Assembly: GCA_964541525.1 (NCBI GenBank)
Contig: CAZIQF010000020.1
Coordinates: 1 to 34,043, forward strand
Length of the DNA: 34,043 nt
Direction: 5' to 3'
From: UBA1737 sp964541525
GTDB taxonomy: Bacteria > Bacillota_I > Bacilli_A > ML615J-28 > CAG-313
A program made the translations under genes and the position numbers. Every line of letters starts with the position of its first letter. The first letter of the stretch is position 1. This document shows positions 6,833 to 15,430 of this stretch, piece by piece. The notes below the pieces were generated by a model. The model was given only the letters and a program-made list of their open reading frames with translations. It ran no database searches and had not been told where the DNA came from.

Positions 6833-8749
6833 ATGGGAAGAATAACAAAAGAAGAATTGTTAACAAAAGAATCTTACTATGATGTAATTGTTATAGGTGG
6901 TGGTCACGCTGGAATTGAAGCTGCACTTGCACCTAGTAGAATTGGTCTTAAAACTTTGATGATTTGTGGGTCTTTTAATCGAATTGGAAATATGCCATGT
7001 AATCCATCAGTGGGAGGACCAGCTAAAGGAATTCTAGTTAGAGAAATTGACGCTTTAGGTGGGCAAATGGCTAAAACAGCTGATAAAACCTGCCTTCAAA
7101 CTAAAATGCTAAACTTATCTAAAGGTCCAGCTGTCTGGGCAATGCGAGTTCAATCTGATAAAATTGCATACGCTAAATATATGCAAGAAGTATGTTCTAA
7201 TGAAGCAAACCTTGATATATATATTGATTTAGTTGATGAATTAATTATTGAAGATCAAAAAGTTAAAGGTGTTAAAACGATTGCTGGAATTGAAGCTTTA
7301 GCCAAAAGAGTAATCATAACAACTGGTACATATCTATCATCATGTGTAATGTGGGGTTCAACATCCATTCCTCAAGGACCAGATGGTGAACAAACCAACT
7401 ATGGTTTATCAAAATCGTTACAGGACAATGGTTTTAAACTACTTAGATTAAAAACAGGTACACCACCAAGAGTATATACTGATACCATTGATTTTACAAA
7501 TGCACAACTAGAAGAGGGAACACCCCTTCCTTTAACATTTAGTTATGAAACAGATCCGGCTGAAATGTTACCATTTGAAAAACAAGTACCTTGTTACTTA
7601 ATTTGGACAACACCAAAAACGCATGAAATCATTTGGAAGCATATGGAAGAATCAAGTATGTATTCAGGATTAGTTACGGGAGCAGGACCAAGATATTGTC
7701 CTTCAATTGAAACTAAATTAGTTAGATTTAAAGAAAAGGAACGTCATCAAATTTTCTTAGAACCAGAAAGTTCAACGTTAAATGAGACATATATTCAAGG
7801 TTTTTCAACATCAATGCCTCATGATGTTCAAGATGAGATGATTAAATCACTTCCTGGATTTGAAAATGCCAAGATTGCAAAATATGCATATGCAATTGAA
7901 TACGATGCAATTGATCCGATTCAATTATATCCAACATTAGAATCAAAATTAGTAAAAGGACTATACTTTGCTGGGCAAGTAAACGGAACTAGCGGATATG
8001 AAGAAGCAGCAGCACAAGGAATTATAGCAGGAATTAATGCAGCTTTAAGTGTAAAACAAAAACCAGAATTAGTTCTAAGAAGAGATGAAGCATATATTGG
8101 TGTATTAATTGATGATTTAGTAACAAAAGGTGTCATTGATCCATACCGAATGCTTACATCGAGAGCTGAATATCGACTTTTACTTAGACATGATAACGCT
8201 GATCAAAGATGTATTAAATATGGATATGAAGCAGGCTTAATTAAAGAAGACAGATATCAAAGATACCTTGCGAAAATTGAAAGAATTAAGCAAGAAAAAG
8301 CTCGTTTAGAAGATTTAAGAATTACACCAAAAACTGAAATTAATGATTATCTAGCGGCACTTCCTTCAGCCATTTTAAAAGATGGTATTAAAGCGATTGA
8401 CTTAATGAAACGACCAGAAGTTCATTATGATGATATTGTTAAAATGTGCCATTTAGAAAATCCACTAATTTATCCTGAATCTGAACAAATTGATATTGAG
8501 ATCAAATATCAAGGCTATATCGATAAAGCTTATAAAGAAGCAAAACGGGTCTTAAAACTAGAAACAGTTGTGATACCAGCTGATATCGATTATAATCAAA
8601 TCCCTAATTTAGCTAGTGAAGCAAGAGAAAAACTTAATCAAATCAGACCATTAACGATTGCACAAGCTAATCGAATTAGTGGTGTAAACCCCGCTGATAT
8701 CTCCATTCTATTAGTTTATTTAGAGAGTAGAAGAAATAAAAATGAATAA
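6833..8749 (+). CDS. mnmG: tRNA uridine-34 carboxymethylaminomethyl synthase, subunit MnmG (GidA)
   Basis: 638 aa, normal for the family; GAGG lies seven bases before the ATG. MnmG with MnmE builds the carboxymethylaminomethyl group on U34 of tRNAs reading split codon boxes, using FAD and a folate one-carbon unit. Residues 18-30 (VIVIGGGHAGIEA) form the FAD-binding Rossmann motif. CNPSVGGPAKG (~61-71), TGTYL (~165) and the late GQVNGTSGYEEAAAQG (~384-399) are family signatures; the C-terminal helical domain contacts MnmE and tRNA. MnmE is not in this window. The neighbouring tRNA-Leu(TAA) and tRNA-Lys(TTT) belong to the class of tRNAs it modifies. Overlaps rsmG by 8 bases. Confidence 0.97.
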   Translation: MGRITKEELLTKESYYDVIVIGGGHAGIEAALAPSRIGLKTLMICGSFNRIGNMPCNPSVGGPAKGILVREIDALGGQMAKTADKTCLQTKMLNLSKGPAVWAMRVQSDKIAYAKYMQEVCSNEANLDIYIDLVDELIIEDQKVKGVKTIAGIEALAKRVIITTGTYLSSCVMWGSTSIPQGPDGEQTNYGLSKSLQDNGFKLLRLKTGTPPRVYTDTIDFTNAQLEEGTPLPLTFSYETDPAEMLPFEKQVPCYLIWTTPKTHEIIWKHMEESSMYSGLVTGAGPRYCPSIETKLVRFKEKERHQIFLEPESSTLNETYIQGFSTSMPHDVQDEMIKSLPGFENAKIAKYAYAIEYDAIDPIQLYPTLESKLVKGLYFAGQVNGTSGYEEAAAQGIIAGINAALSVKQKPELVLRRDEAYIGVLIDDLVTKGVIDPYRMLTSRAEYRLLLRHDNADQRCIKYGYEAGLIKEDRYQRYLAKIERIKQEKARLEDLRITPKTEINDYLAALPSAILKDGIKAIDLMKRPEVHYDDIVKMCHLENPLIYPESEQIDIEIKYQGYIDKAYKEAKRVLKLETVVIPADIDYNQIPNLASEAREKLNQIRPLTIAQANRISGVNPADISILLVYLESRRNKNE

Positions 8750-9449
8750 AGAACAATTAGAACAATTATTAAAAACAACATTTGAAAATATGACAACTAT
8801 TTCATTAAATCAACTTTATCAATACTATCAAATGTTAGAAGAATCATCAAAAGTTATGAATTTAACAACTATTACAAAGTTAGAAGATGTATATATCAAA
8901 CACTTTTATGATAGTTTGCTTTTAAGTAAAGTTGTTGACTTAAATCAAGATTTGACATTGGCTGATATTGGTACGGGAGCCGGTTTTCCAGGATTAGTTT
9001 TAAAGATTGTTTATCCGCATTTAGATATCACCCTAATTGAACCAACGACTAAAAGATGTAATTTTTTAAATAAAGTAATTGATTCATTAAACTTAAAAAA
9101 GATTCAAGTCCTTAATGAAAGAGCAGAAAATTTATCCGAAAATTATCGTAATTCTTTTGATATTGTTACTGCTAGAGCCGTTGCAGGACTAAATATTTTA
9201 AGTGAATTATGTGTTCCATTTGTCAAAGTAAATGGCTTATTTATTGCGTTAAAGGGTAGTAGTTATGAAACGGAACTAGTAAATAATCAGAATGCAGAAC
9301 AAAAATTAAAGATCAAATTGAATCAAATAAGAAGTTTTGATTTGCCAAATGATTTAGGAAAAAGAACGTTACTAACTTACTTCAAAAAAGAAAAAACACC
9401 AAATATCTATCCAAGAATTTATCCAAAAATTAAAAAAAATCCGTTATAG
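8742..9449 (+). CDS. rsmG: 16S rRNA (guanine527-N7)-methyltransferase RsmG (GidB)
   Basis: 235 aa. RsmG uses S-adenosylmethionine to methylate G527 of 16S rRNA in the 530 loop. Seen: the N-terminal MNLTTI (39-44) and HFYDSL (54-59) family motifs, the SAM-binding DIGTGAGFPG (75-84), and the RAVAGL segment of motif IV. The start ATG lies inside the end of mnmG, so translation is coupled. The mnmG-rsmG-parA order is classic for the chromosome origin region of Gram-positives. Confidence 0.96.
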   Translation: MNKEQLEQLLKTTFENMTTISLNQLYQYYQMLEESSKVMNLTTITKLEDVYIKHFYDSLLLSKVVDLNQDLTLADIGTGAGFPGLVLKIVYPHLDITLIEPTTKRCNFLNKVIDSLNLKKIQVLNERAENLSENYRNSFDIVTARAVAGLNILSELCVPFVKVNGLFIALKGSSYETELVNNQNAEQKLKIKLNQIRSFDLPNDLGKRTLLTYFKKEKTPNIYPRIYPKIKKNPL

Positions 9450-9462
9450 AAAGGAACCATAT

Positions 9463-10230
9463 ATGGGTAAAATTATCTCAATAGTTAACCAAAAAGGTGG
9501 GGTGGGAAAGACTACCACAACCATTAATTTAGGGGCAGCACTAGCTTATGAAAACCAAAAAGTTTTAATTATTGACTTTGATCAACAAGCTAACGCCACT
9601 AAAGGAATAGGAATTAATCGTGAAGATATTTTATTTGATATTAGTGATTTTTTCACACATATTGGCTTACTTAAGAAAGCAATTATGAAAACCAGCATTA
9701 ATAATTTATCAATTATACCCGCGACAATTAAACTTGCAAATGTTGAAGAATCGCTATATACCATTGCAAATAATGAATATTTACTAGATCAAAAATTAAA
9801 ACAAATCAAAGATGACTATGATTATATTTTAATTGATTGTCCCCCATCGTTAGGCTTAATTGTTGATAATGCTTTATACGCCAGTGATTCGGTTTTAATT
9901 CCGGTTGAATGTAGTTTTTATGCTTATGATGCGTTAACGCAAATGGTTAATAAAATTGATAAGATTCAAAAAGAAAAAGCCATTGAAGTAGAAGGAATCC
10001 TTATTACTAAATTAGATAACCGAACAACAATTGGCTATGATATTATTGATAAAGTTAAATTCTTATTTCCTAATAAAATTTTTAAAACAATTATTACATA
10101 TTCTAGTCATATTCAAATCGCACCATCAACTGGTAAAAGCGTATTAGAATATTCAATCAACTCCAGAGGGGCAAAAGAATATAAAGCATTAGCACTAGAA
10201 ATCTTGAACTTAGGTGGTAAAAATGATTGA
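9463..10230 (+). CDS. parA: ParA/Soj chromosome-partitioning ATPase
   Basis: 255 aa. ParA ATPases dimerise with ATP, bind DNA without sequence preference and move ParB-marked DNA. The deviant Walker A reads KGGVGKTT (11-18, preceded by the signature lysine), the A' motif is DFDQQANAT (38-46), and Walker B lies in LIDCPPSLG. There is no N-terminal DNA-binding extension, so it is the short chromosomal (Soj) type. GAAAGGA lies ahead of the ATG. parB (spo0J), normally the next gene, is missing; the next gene encodes DUF951 and overlaps the parA stop (TGA) by 8 bases. Confidence 0.92.
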   Translation: MGKIISIVNQKGGVGKTTTTINLGAALAYENQKVLIIDFDQQANATKGIGINREDILFDISDFFTHIGLLKKAIMKTSINNLSIIPATIKLANVEESLYTIANNEYLLDQKLKQIKDDYDYILIDCPPSLGLIVDNALYASDSVLIPVECSFYAYDALTQMVNKIDKIQKEKAIEVEGILITKLDNRTTIGYDIIDKVKFLFPNKIFKTIITYSSHIQIAPSTGKSVLEYSINSRGAKEYKALALEILNLGGKND

Positions 10231-10411
10231 TGTAACTTTAATTAAAATTGATAGTATTCTAGAATTTAAAAAGCCTCATCCATGTGGAGGAAAAACATGG
10301 AAAGTCCTAAGAATTGGAATAGACTTTAAACTAGAATGTATGACTTGTAAAAGACAAATTATGATTGCAAGAGTTGATGCAGTAAAAAGGATTAAAAAAA
10401 TCGTTGAATGA
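10223..10411 (+). CDS. DUF951 family protein
   Basis: Start chosen at ATG 10223, five bases after AGGTGG, rather than the GTG at 10214; 62 aa. DUF951 proteins are short and widespread in Bacillota, often beside chromosome-partition genes or ychF. Typical signs are KKPHPCGG near residue 17 and CMTCKRQIMI, whose CGG and CXXC cysteines could bind metal. The fold is probably a small beta barrel. Function unknown. It ends in TGA followed by TAA and a terminator. Confidence 0.85.
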   Translation: MIDVTLIKIDSILEFKKPHPCGGKTWKVLRIGIDFKLECMTCKRQIMIARVDAVKRIKKIVE

Positions 10412-10414
10412 TAA

Positions 10415-10449
10415 AAAGTAGACTAATTAAAGTCTACTTTCTTTTTTTT
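10415..10449 (+). terminator. Terminator of the mnmG-parA operon
   Basis: 10-bp perfect stem AAAGTAGACT (10415-10424) with AGTCTACTTT (10431-10440), then C and a run of eight Ts. Confidence 0.9.
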
Positions 10450-10473
10450 GCAAAATTTTATTTCTTCTGTCAT

Positions 10474-10479
10474 TATAAT
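10474..10479 (+). promoter_or_regulatory. Possible -10 element before the SpoIIE-type gene
   Basis: A consensus TATAAT 38 bases before the start codon. A TTGCAA at 10448-10453 lies 20 bases upstream, longer than ideal, so the -35 is uncertain. Confidence 0.45.
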
Positions 10480-10516
10480 AAAAATAATAAAATAAATAGA
10501 TTAAATGGAGAAGAAT

Positions 10517-12658
10517 ATGATTAAAAAAATAAATTTAATTTTAATATCAATTGGGATTGGTTTAACAATCAATTATAACTTTGGTTATATTATGTTGTTA
10601 CCAGTAATCCTTTTTTACTTACAAAAAGATTTAAAAACATTATTTTATGTAGTACCATCACTTTTAATTACGACTTTGATCTTTAAAAAATCGGTCTTAA
10701 TTTATTTACTAATTACGATAGCATTAATTAGTATTTTATATTATTGTATCAACCAACTAAAAAGTAAGCCGATTAAAATTTTACTAAATACCCTCGCTTT
10801 AATCGTAACTAATATTAGTTTTTTCTTAATGACAAAAACCACACTCAAACTATCACTAATCATTATCTTAATTTTGATTTCGGCTTTTATTTGGTTATTC
10901 TTATATTTTGAAGATTATTTGTACATTAATAACTTACTTAAACAGCAAGCGTTGTATACTGAACATATTATTGTGATTATTGCTGTGTTGGGCGCTTCCA
11001 CCATTACCCTAAAAAACATTCAACTCGGAATTATTTTTGCAGCTTATTTTGTAATCTATTATTCCCGAAGTTATCATAATATTTATTCATTAATTTTAGG
11101 TGTAATTCTATTTTTAATTGAATACTTAGGATTTGGGATTAATGAATCAATCTTAATCTTACTATTTTGTACATTTTACTTTTTTGACTATAACTATCTC
11201 TTCTTTTTAATTAACTTAATCTTAATTGTTTTTTTACTTACATCAGAATTATTTGCAGAAGCTTATCTGTTTGTATTAATGTTATTGTTGGTTTTATTTG
11301 AATTAATGTGGATCTTAATTATTAAGAAAAATAACTTAAAAACAATGAGCGATGAATTGATGTATGATCTTAAAATGAATTCGATTACTACCGAATATCA
11401 AGCATTTACAATGTTTTTAGATTACTTTATTACTACTTTTAAAAATACCAAAGAATATAGTGATCAAATGAAAAAAGCAATTGAATGTCTTACAAATAGA
11501 CACTGTGATCATTGTAGTATTCAAAGTGAATGTTATAAAAATAATAAACATCATTTAGTTTACGAATTTAAAAACTTAATTGAAAATAGTCCGACCAGCA
11601 AAGAATTTAAAAATAATTGTCCATCGTTCAATGAATTAAGCAAAACCGCTTTAATGCTATCTAAACAAATGAGTACAAAAAGCAGTTCAACTAATGAAAT
11701 TTTATTAGCAGTTTTAAATGAAACTAAACAAGTATTAGATAAATATCAAGAAGACATTGAATCAAAACAAATTTTAGACTATCTTGAATTAAAAAATTTC
11801 CATACATCAATGTATGAATCAACTTTTAGAATCAAAGACATTAAATATCATAAAATCTATAAAGATGATTTGAATATTGACATCATTGTATCGAAAAACG
11901 AATTAAATAATCATCAAGACTTAATGACTTTTATTACATCACTTTTTAATATGCCAGTTACTATCAGTAAAAAAGAAACAGAAAAAGAATACATCTATAC
12001 CATATTACTAAAAGAAAAATTTCATATTCAGTATGGATATGGATCACTTTCATCAAAACAAAATGAACTATGTGGAGATAATTACTTGATTAAAAGTTAC
12101 AATAATGGACACTTTTTAGCAGCAATCTCGGATGGAATGGGAAAAGGATATAAAGCCTTTGAAGATAGTAAAATAGTTTTAGAAGCACTAGATTCACTTT
12201 CGTTTTGTTCAACATCACTTAAAACCAATATTGAAATTCTCAATTTACTATATATTCTCCAAGGTTACACTGAACGATATAGTACGATTGATGCAGTAGA
12301 CATTAATCGTACTAATTATGAGGCATATATTTATAAATTAGGAGCTTCATCAAGTTATATTTTTCATGAAGATAATACTTTTACGAAAATAGAAAATAAA
12401 TGTTTACCTTTAGGAATTGAAGAAGATATTGTTCAACATGCTATTACACTTAAGAATAACGATTTAATTTTACTTACAAGTGATGGAATTTTTGAAAATA
12501 TTTTAGAAGAAACACCGCTACTTGATCTAATCAACAGTATCAAAAAAGAACCACCACAAAAGATTGTTTATGAAATTTTAGAATATATGTTACATACTAA
12601 AGTTAAGGTTAGAGACGATATGTCGATCATTATTCTAAAAGTTACTGCAATCAATTAA
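10517..12658 (+). CDS. SpoIIE-type PP2C serine phosphatase with membrane domain
   Basis: Start chosen at ATG 10517, six bases after GGAGAAG (the ATG at 10505 overlaps that site); 713 aa. The first ~270 residues are a run of about ten membrane helices. A central cytoplasmic region has a SpoIIE-like cysteine group (CLTNRHCDHCSIQSEC, ~324-339). The last ~200 residues form a PP2C/SpoIIE phosphatase: CGDNYL, the metal-binding ISDGMGKG (~536-543), KLGASSSY, CLPLGI and LLTSDGIFE. In Bacillus, SpoIIE dephosphorylates SpoIIAA to switch on sigma-F in the forespore. The full layout suggests a true SpoIIE relative and not a generic PP2C. Partners and sporulation genes are not in the window, so its role here is open. 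Confidence 0.85.
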   Translation: MIKKINLILISIGIGLTINYNFGYIMLLPVILFYLQKDLKTLFYVVPSLLITTLIFKKSVLIYLLITIALISILYYCINQLKSKPIKILLNTLALIVTNISFFLMTKTTLKLSLIIILILISAFIWLFLYFEDYLYINNLLKQQALYTEHIIVIIAVLGASTITLKNIQLGIIFAAYFVIYYSRSYHNIYSLILGVILFLIEYLGFGINESILILLFCTFYFFDYNYLFFLINLILIVFLLTSELFAEAYLFVLMLLLVLFELMWILIIKKNNLKTMSDELMYDLKMNSITTEYQAFTMFLDYFITTFKNTKEYSDQMKKAIECLTNRHCDHCSIQSECYKNNKHHLVYEFKNLIENSPTSKEFKNNCPSFNELSKTALMLSKQMSTKSSSTNEILLAVLNETKQVLDKYQEDIESKQILDYLELKNFHTSMYESTFRIKDIKYHKIYKDDLNIDIIVSKNELNNHQDLMTFITSLFNMPVTISKKETEKEYIYTILLKEKFHIQYGYGSLSSKQNELCGDNYLIKSYNNGHFLAAISDGMGKGYKAFEDSKIVLEALDSLSFCSTSLKTNIEILNLLYILQGYTERYSTIDAVDINRTNYEAYIYKLGASSSYIFHEDNTFTKIENKCLPLGIEEDIVQHAITLKNNDLILLTSDGIFENILEETPLLDLINSIKKEPPQKIVYEILEYMLHTKVKVRDDMSIIILKVTAIN

Positions 12659-12953
12659 ATTCTCCCATCCATCTTTTAATTCCACCATAAACACAAATTG
12701 TATCGTAACCTAACGTATCTAAATAGTTACATACTGATTCCGCCATTTCATCATTATAGTCGATGACATAATAGGGTTTAGCAATCATTCTTAGTGGATT
12801 AGCATTGTATTGAATTAAATCTCCTGGATAATTAATCGAACCAGGAATATGATACTCATTAAATTGAGTATCATTTCTTACATCAAGTACTAATAAATCA
12901 TCATTAGTTTGATAAAGCGTAAAAAAATCATAAATTGAAATGTCTTTTTTCAT
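12651..12953 (-). CDS. Rhodanese-like domain protein lacking the active-site cysteine
   Basis: 100 aa, single domain, with AGGAGG eight bases before the ATG. Residues 23-41 (LDVRNDTQFNEYHIPGSIN) are the rhodanese CH2A-like motif, and 73-95 fit the closing helices. The active-site loop, normally C-x4-R, reads IDYNDEM (64-70) with no cysteine, so sulfur transfer is unlikely. A binding or regulatory role is inferred. It is convergent with the SpoIIE-type gene, with an 8-base overlap of the two ends and no clear terminator between them. Confidence 0.85.
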   Translation of the reverse strand: MKKDISIYDFFTLYQTNDDLLVLDVRNDTQFNEYHIPGSINYPGDLIQYNANPLRMIAKPYYVIDYNDEMAESVCNYLDTLGYDTICVYGGIKRWMGEFN

Positions 12954-13013
12954 ATAGTTAGCCTCCTAAAATAAAAAACAGATATTAAAATTTAAGCATA
13001 AAATAAAAAATTA

Positions 13014-13022
13014 TGTTAAAAT
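13014..13022 (+). promoter_or_regulatory. Possible extended -10 promoter of the regulator gene
   Basis: TAAAAT at 13017-13022 preceded by TG and one base; no -35 at good spacing. It is 18 bases before the start codon. Confidence 0.45.
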
Positions 13023-13039
13023 AATACTAGGTGATAAAA

Positions 13040-13873
13040 ATGTTAGAAAAATTAAAACAAATCTATCGTAATCAAATCAAAGAAAATATTAATGAATATG
13101 ATTATAATAACTATTATTATTTTTACAAACCCAATTCTAAAGAATTATTTGGAATTGAAAAAAGTATTTCACTAAATGAATATGAATTAATTAAAACCAA
13201 TTATATTGAAAAAAAGATTTATACAACCAATGAATATAATCAAAAAATTTATGAATATTTATTTGAAAATCAATCATATCCGTTTAGTAAGAAAGCCAAA
13301 ATTATTGTTATCGATTTGATTGATAGTGAGTTTAAAGAAATTTTGAAAAACTTTTTCAAAGAAGTAGAAATGATTACGATTGACAATCTTAGTGTAGCAT
13401 TTTGTTTTGATAGCTATAACTTAGATTTAAACAATTTCCAAGAAGCACTTACCTTTGATTTAGGAATTAATTTTCATCTTCATGATGGAATCTATATCAA
13501 TAAAGCAGTTAAAGGTGAAATCTTACTTAGTTATTTAACCTTAATAAAGCAACACATAAATAATAGTCAAGATGAATACAGTGATTTAACAACGCCACTT
13601 TTTACTAAGAATGAAGATTTAAACTTATCATACTATCAAATCATCGATGAGTATGTCATTAGCCCGATTCTAAAAGATGTCTTCACCAAAGATATGATTC
13701 TAACTTATTTTAAAAATGACTTAAACGTATCTAAAACCGCCAAAGATTTATATATCAATCGAAATAGTTTATTGAATAAATTTGAGACAATTTATAAAGA
13801 AACGGGTTTAAATTTACAAAAATTTTCTCATGCTTGTAGTATCTATACTATTTTAAAATATCAAGGAAAGTAA
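13040..13873 (+). CDS. PucR/CdaR-type helix-turn-helix regulator
   Basis: Start chosen at ATG 13040, five bases after AGGTGAT (GTG 13031 lies within that site); 277 aa. The last ~60 residues match the PucR C-terminal helix-turn-helix (HTH_30): a helix ending in LTYFKNDLNVSKTAKDL followed by YINRNSLLNKFETI and a GLNL turn, the pattern 'skTA..L..HRNTL.yRL..i...tGl'. The first ~215 residues are of unknown type and may sense a ligand. The peptidase-like gene starts 4 bases downstream, so the regulator may control it (inference). Confidence 0.75.
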   Translation: MLEKLKQIYRNQIKENINEYDYNNYYYFYKPNSKELFGIEKSISLNEYELIKTNYIEKKIYTTNEYNQKIYEYLFENQSYPFSKKAKIIVIDLIDSEFKEILKNFFKEVEMITIDNLSVAFCFDSYNLDLNNFQEALTFDLGINFHLHDGIYINKAVKGEILLSYLTLIKQHINNSQDEYSDLTTPLFTKNEDLNLSYYQIIDEYVISPILKDVFTKDMILTYFKNDLNVSKTAKDLYINRNSLLNKFETIYKETGLNLQKFSHACSIYTILKYQGK

Positions 13874-13877
13874 GATT

Positions 13878-15329
13878 GTGGCGACAATTATTAAAACCAG
13901 AAAAGGTACACATATTATTACTGATATTGAATATGGGGAAATTAAAGCTGATGTGTATGTTCATGATTTAGAAATTAAAACTTTAGATGAAGCCTTAAAT
14001 TCATTTAAAATTGTTATTGGGAAAAATATTAGTGGTAGTTATCATTTTACAAAGCCAGTAGAAATCATAGCTATCACTAAAACTTCGCTTAGTACTATTA
14101 CTATCAGTGCTTTTTGTATTTTAGATCATCTAGATATTGATACTTTAGTGATTGAAAGTCCATGTATTATTATTAATTCACAAATCAATCAAGTAATTAT
14201 TAATTGTCCTCAAGCATTTATTCTTTTAAAAAACAATATCATTAAGACTTTAGATATATCTAACATTGGTGTGTTTGATATGAGTTTGCATCTTGAAAAC
14301 AATCATTTGTTAAATCAAATTATTTTAAAAGCATTTAGCAGTAATGATACAAATACTACAATTTATTTTAACGAAAATATGCTTCACCAAAAAATTTATC
14401 TAGATGAGACTTTTAATCCTAATTTTAAAGGATGTATTACCGTTTATCATAATTATTATACTAATTATGATGGCAAGTTTATTCAAACTAATCACCCAGA
14501 ATTAATTTTATATAAAGACAATTACACATATGCTAATGAAAAAATCAGTTATTTTGATAACGAACTATATGCAAAATACATTGGATATCATCGAAAATAT
14601 CTATTCAACGCCCCTACTACATTTAAAATGTTAGATTACCAACAAGTTAGAGAAACAATTAAACTTCCTGATTACCAAAAATTAAATCTACAAAACATTC
14701 CTCAATATGTAAGTTATGAAAATGATCCTGCTTTAAATGTCGGATGTGAAGCCACCGCTTGTGCCATTGTTCTATCATATTTACTCAAACAAAAAGTAAC
14801 TAAAAATCATCTTGCATCACATATGGAACAAGCTAAGCCCAATGAAAAATCCTTTTGGGAAGCATTTATTGGTGATATCTACCAAGATGGTTGGGGGTGT
14901 ATGTCGAGTGTTAGTGTAAAGGCAATCCAATCTTTTTTAAACACAAACAATTTAACTGAAAAATATGAAGTAATTAATCTAACTAATACACCATTATATG
15001 AATTACTTAAATATCTAACGCTTGGTTTACCAATTATTGTTTGGGCAACGATGGGAAATGATCAAACAATGGATCATAAAAAATATGGTTCAACTATTTT
15101 TAATGTTAATGGAGAAACATTGTATTGGCCAGGAAGAGATCATTCTTTAGTTATCGCAGGTTATAACCGATTAACCAATGAAATTTTTTTAGCTGATCCA
15201 GAGGTTAATAATCAATCACTTAGAGTCAGAAAAATCTTTGAATTTGAAAATCGATTTGCTGAATTATATTCACAAAGTATTGTAATTATACCTAAAAGCC
15301 AACAAATTGTTAAAAAGCACGAAAAATAA
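13878..15329 (+). CDS. C39-like cysteine peptidase domain protein
   Basis: 483 aa from a GTG start at 13878, seven bases after AAGGAAAG; no ATG lies near. Residues ~275-460 fit the peptidase C39-like family (PF13529): VGCEATACA with the nucleophile Cys near 289, the GRDHSLVIAGY motif with the His near 421, and LADPE with the Asp near 439. The first ~240 residues have no known domain and look beta-rich, perhaps a repeated-strand fold. No signal peptide or membrane helix is seen, which is unusual for this family and suggests a cytoplasmic role or an unusual export route. Cotranscribed with the PucR-type regulator. Confidence 0.75.
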   Translation: MATIIKTRKGTHIITDIEYGEIKADVYVHDLEIKTLDEALNSFKIVIGKNISGSYHFTKPVEIIAITKTSLSTITISAFCILDHLDIDTLVIESPCIIINSQINQVIINCPQAFILLKNNIIKTLDISNIGVFDMSLHLENNHLLNQIILKAFSSNDTNTTIYFNENMLHQKIYLDETFNPNFKGCITVYHNYYTNYDGKFIQTNHPELILYKDNYTYANEKISYFDNELYAKYIGYHRKYLFNAPTTFKMLDYQQVRETIKLPDYQKLNLQNIPQYVSYENDPALNVGCEATACAIVLSYLLKQKVTKNHLASHMEQAKPNEKSFWEAFIGDIYQDGWGCMSSVSVKAIQSFLNTNNLTEKYEVINLTNTPLYELLKYLTLGLPIIVWATMGNDQTMDHKKYGSTIFNVNGETLYWPGRDHSLVIAGYNRLTNEIFLADPEVNNQSLRVRKIFEFENRFAELYSQSIVIIPKSQQIVKKHEK

Positions 15330-15364
15330 AAAACAAAATGTTTATAGATAATTAAAAATAATTA

Positions 15365-15373
15365 TGATATAAT
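15365..15373 (+). promoter_or_regulatory. Extended -10 promoter of the ABC-ATPase/pgk run
   Basis: TATAAT (15368-15373) preceded by TG and one base; no good -35 at 17 bases. The leader to the start codon is ~55 bases and has AGAAAGG near its end. Confidence 0.6.
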
Positions 15374-15430
15374 ACTAATGTAAAATAAAAAAATAGGCAA
15401 AAATGTCTTTAAAAGAAAGGTAAAAACAAA

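Noticed and set aside
6833..10411. The chromosome origin itself, suggested by mnmG-rsmG-parA.
   Set aside because: There is no dnaA, no dnaN and no clustered DnaA boxes that I could see. The gene order alone does not place the origin within this window.
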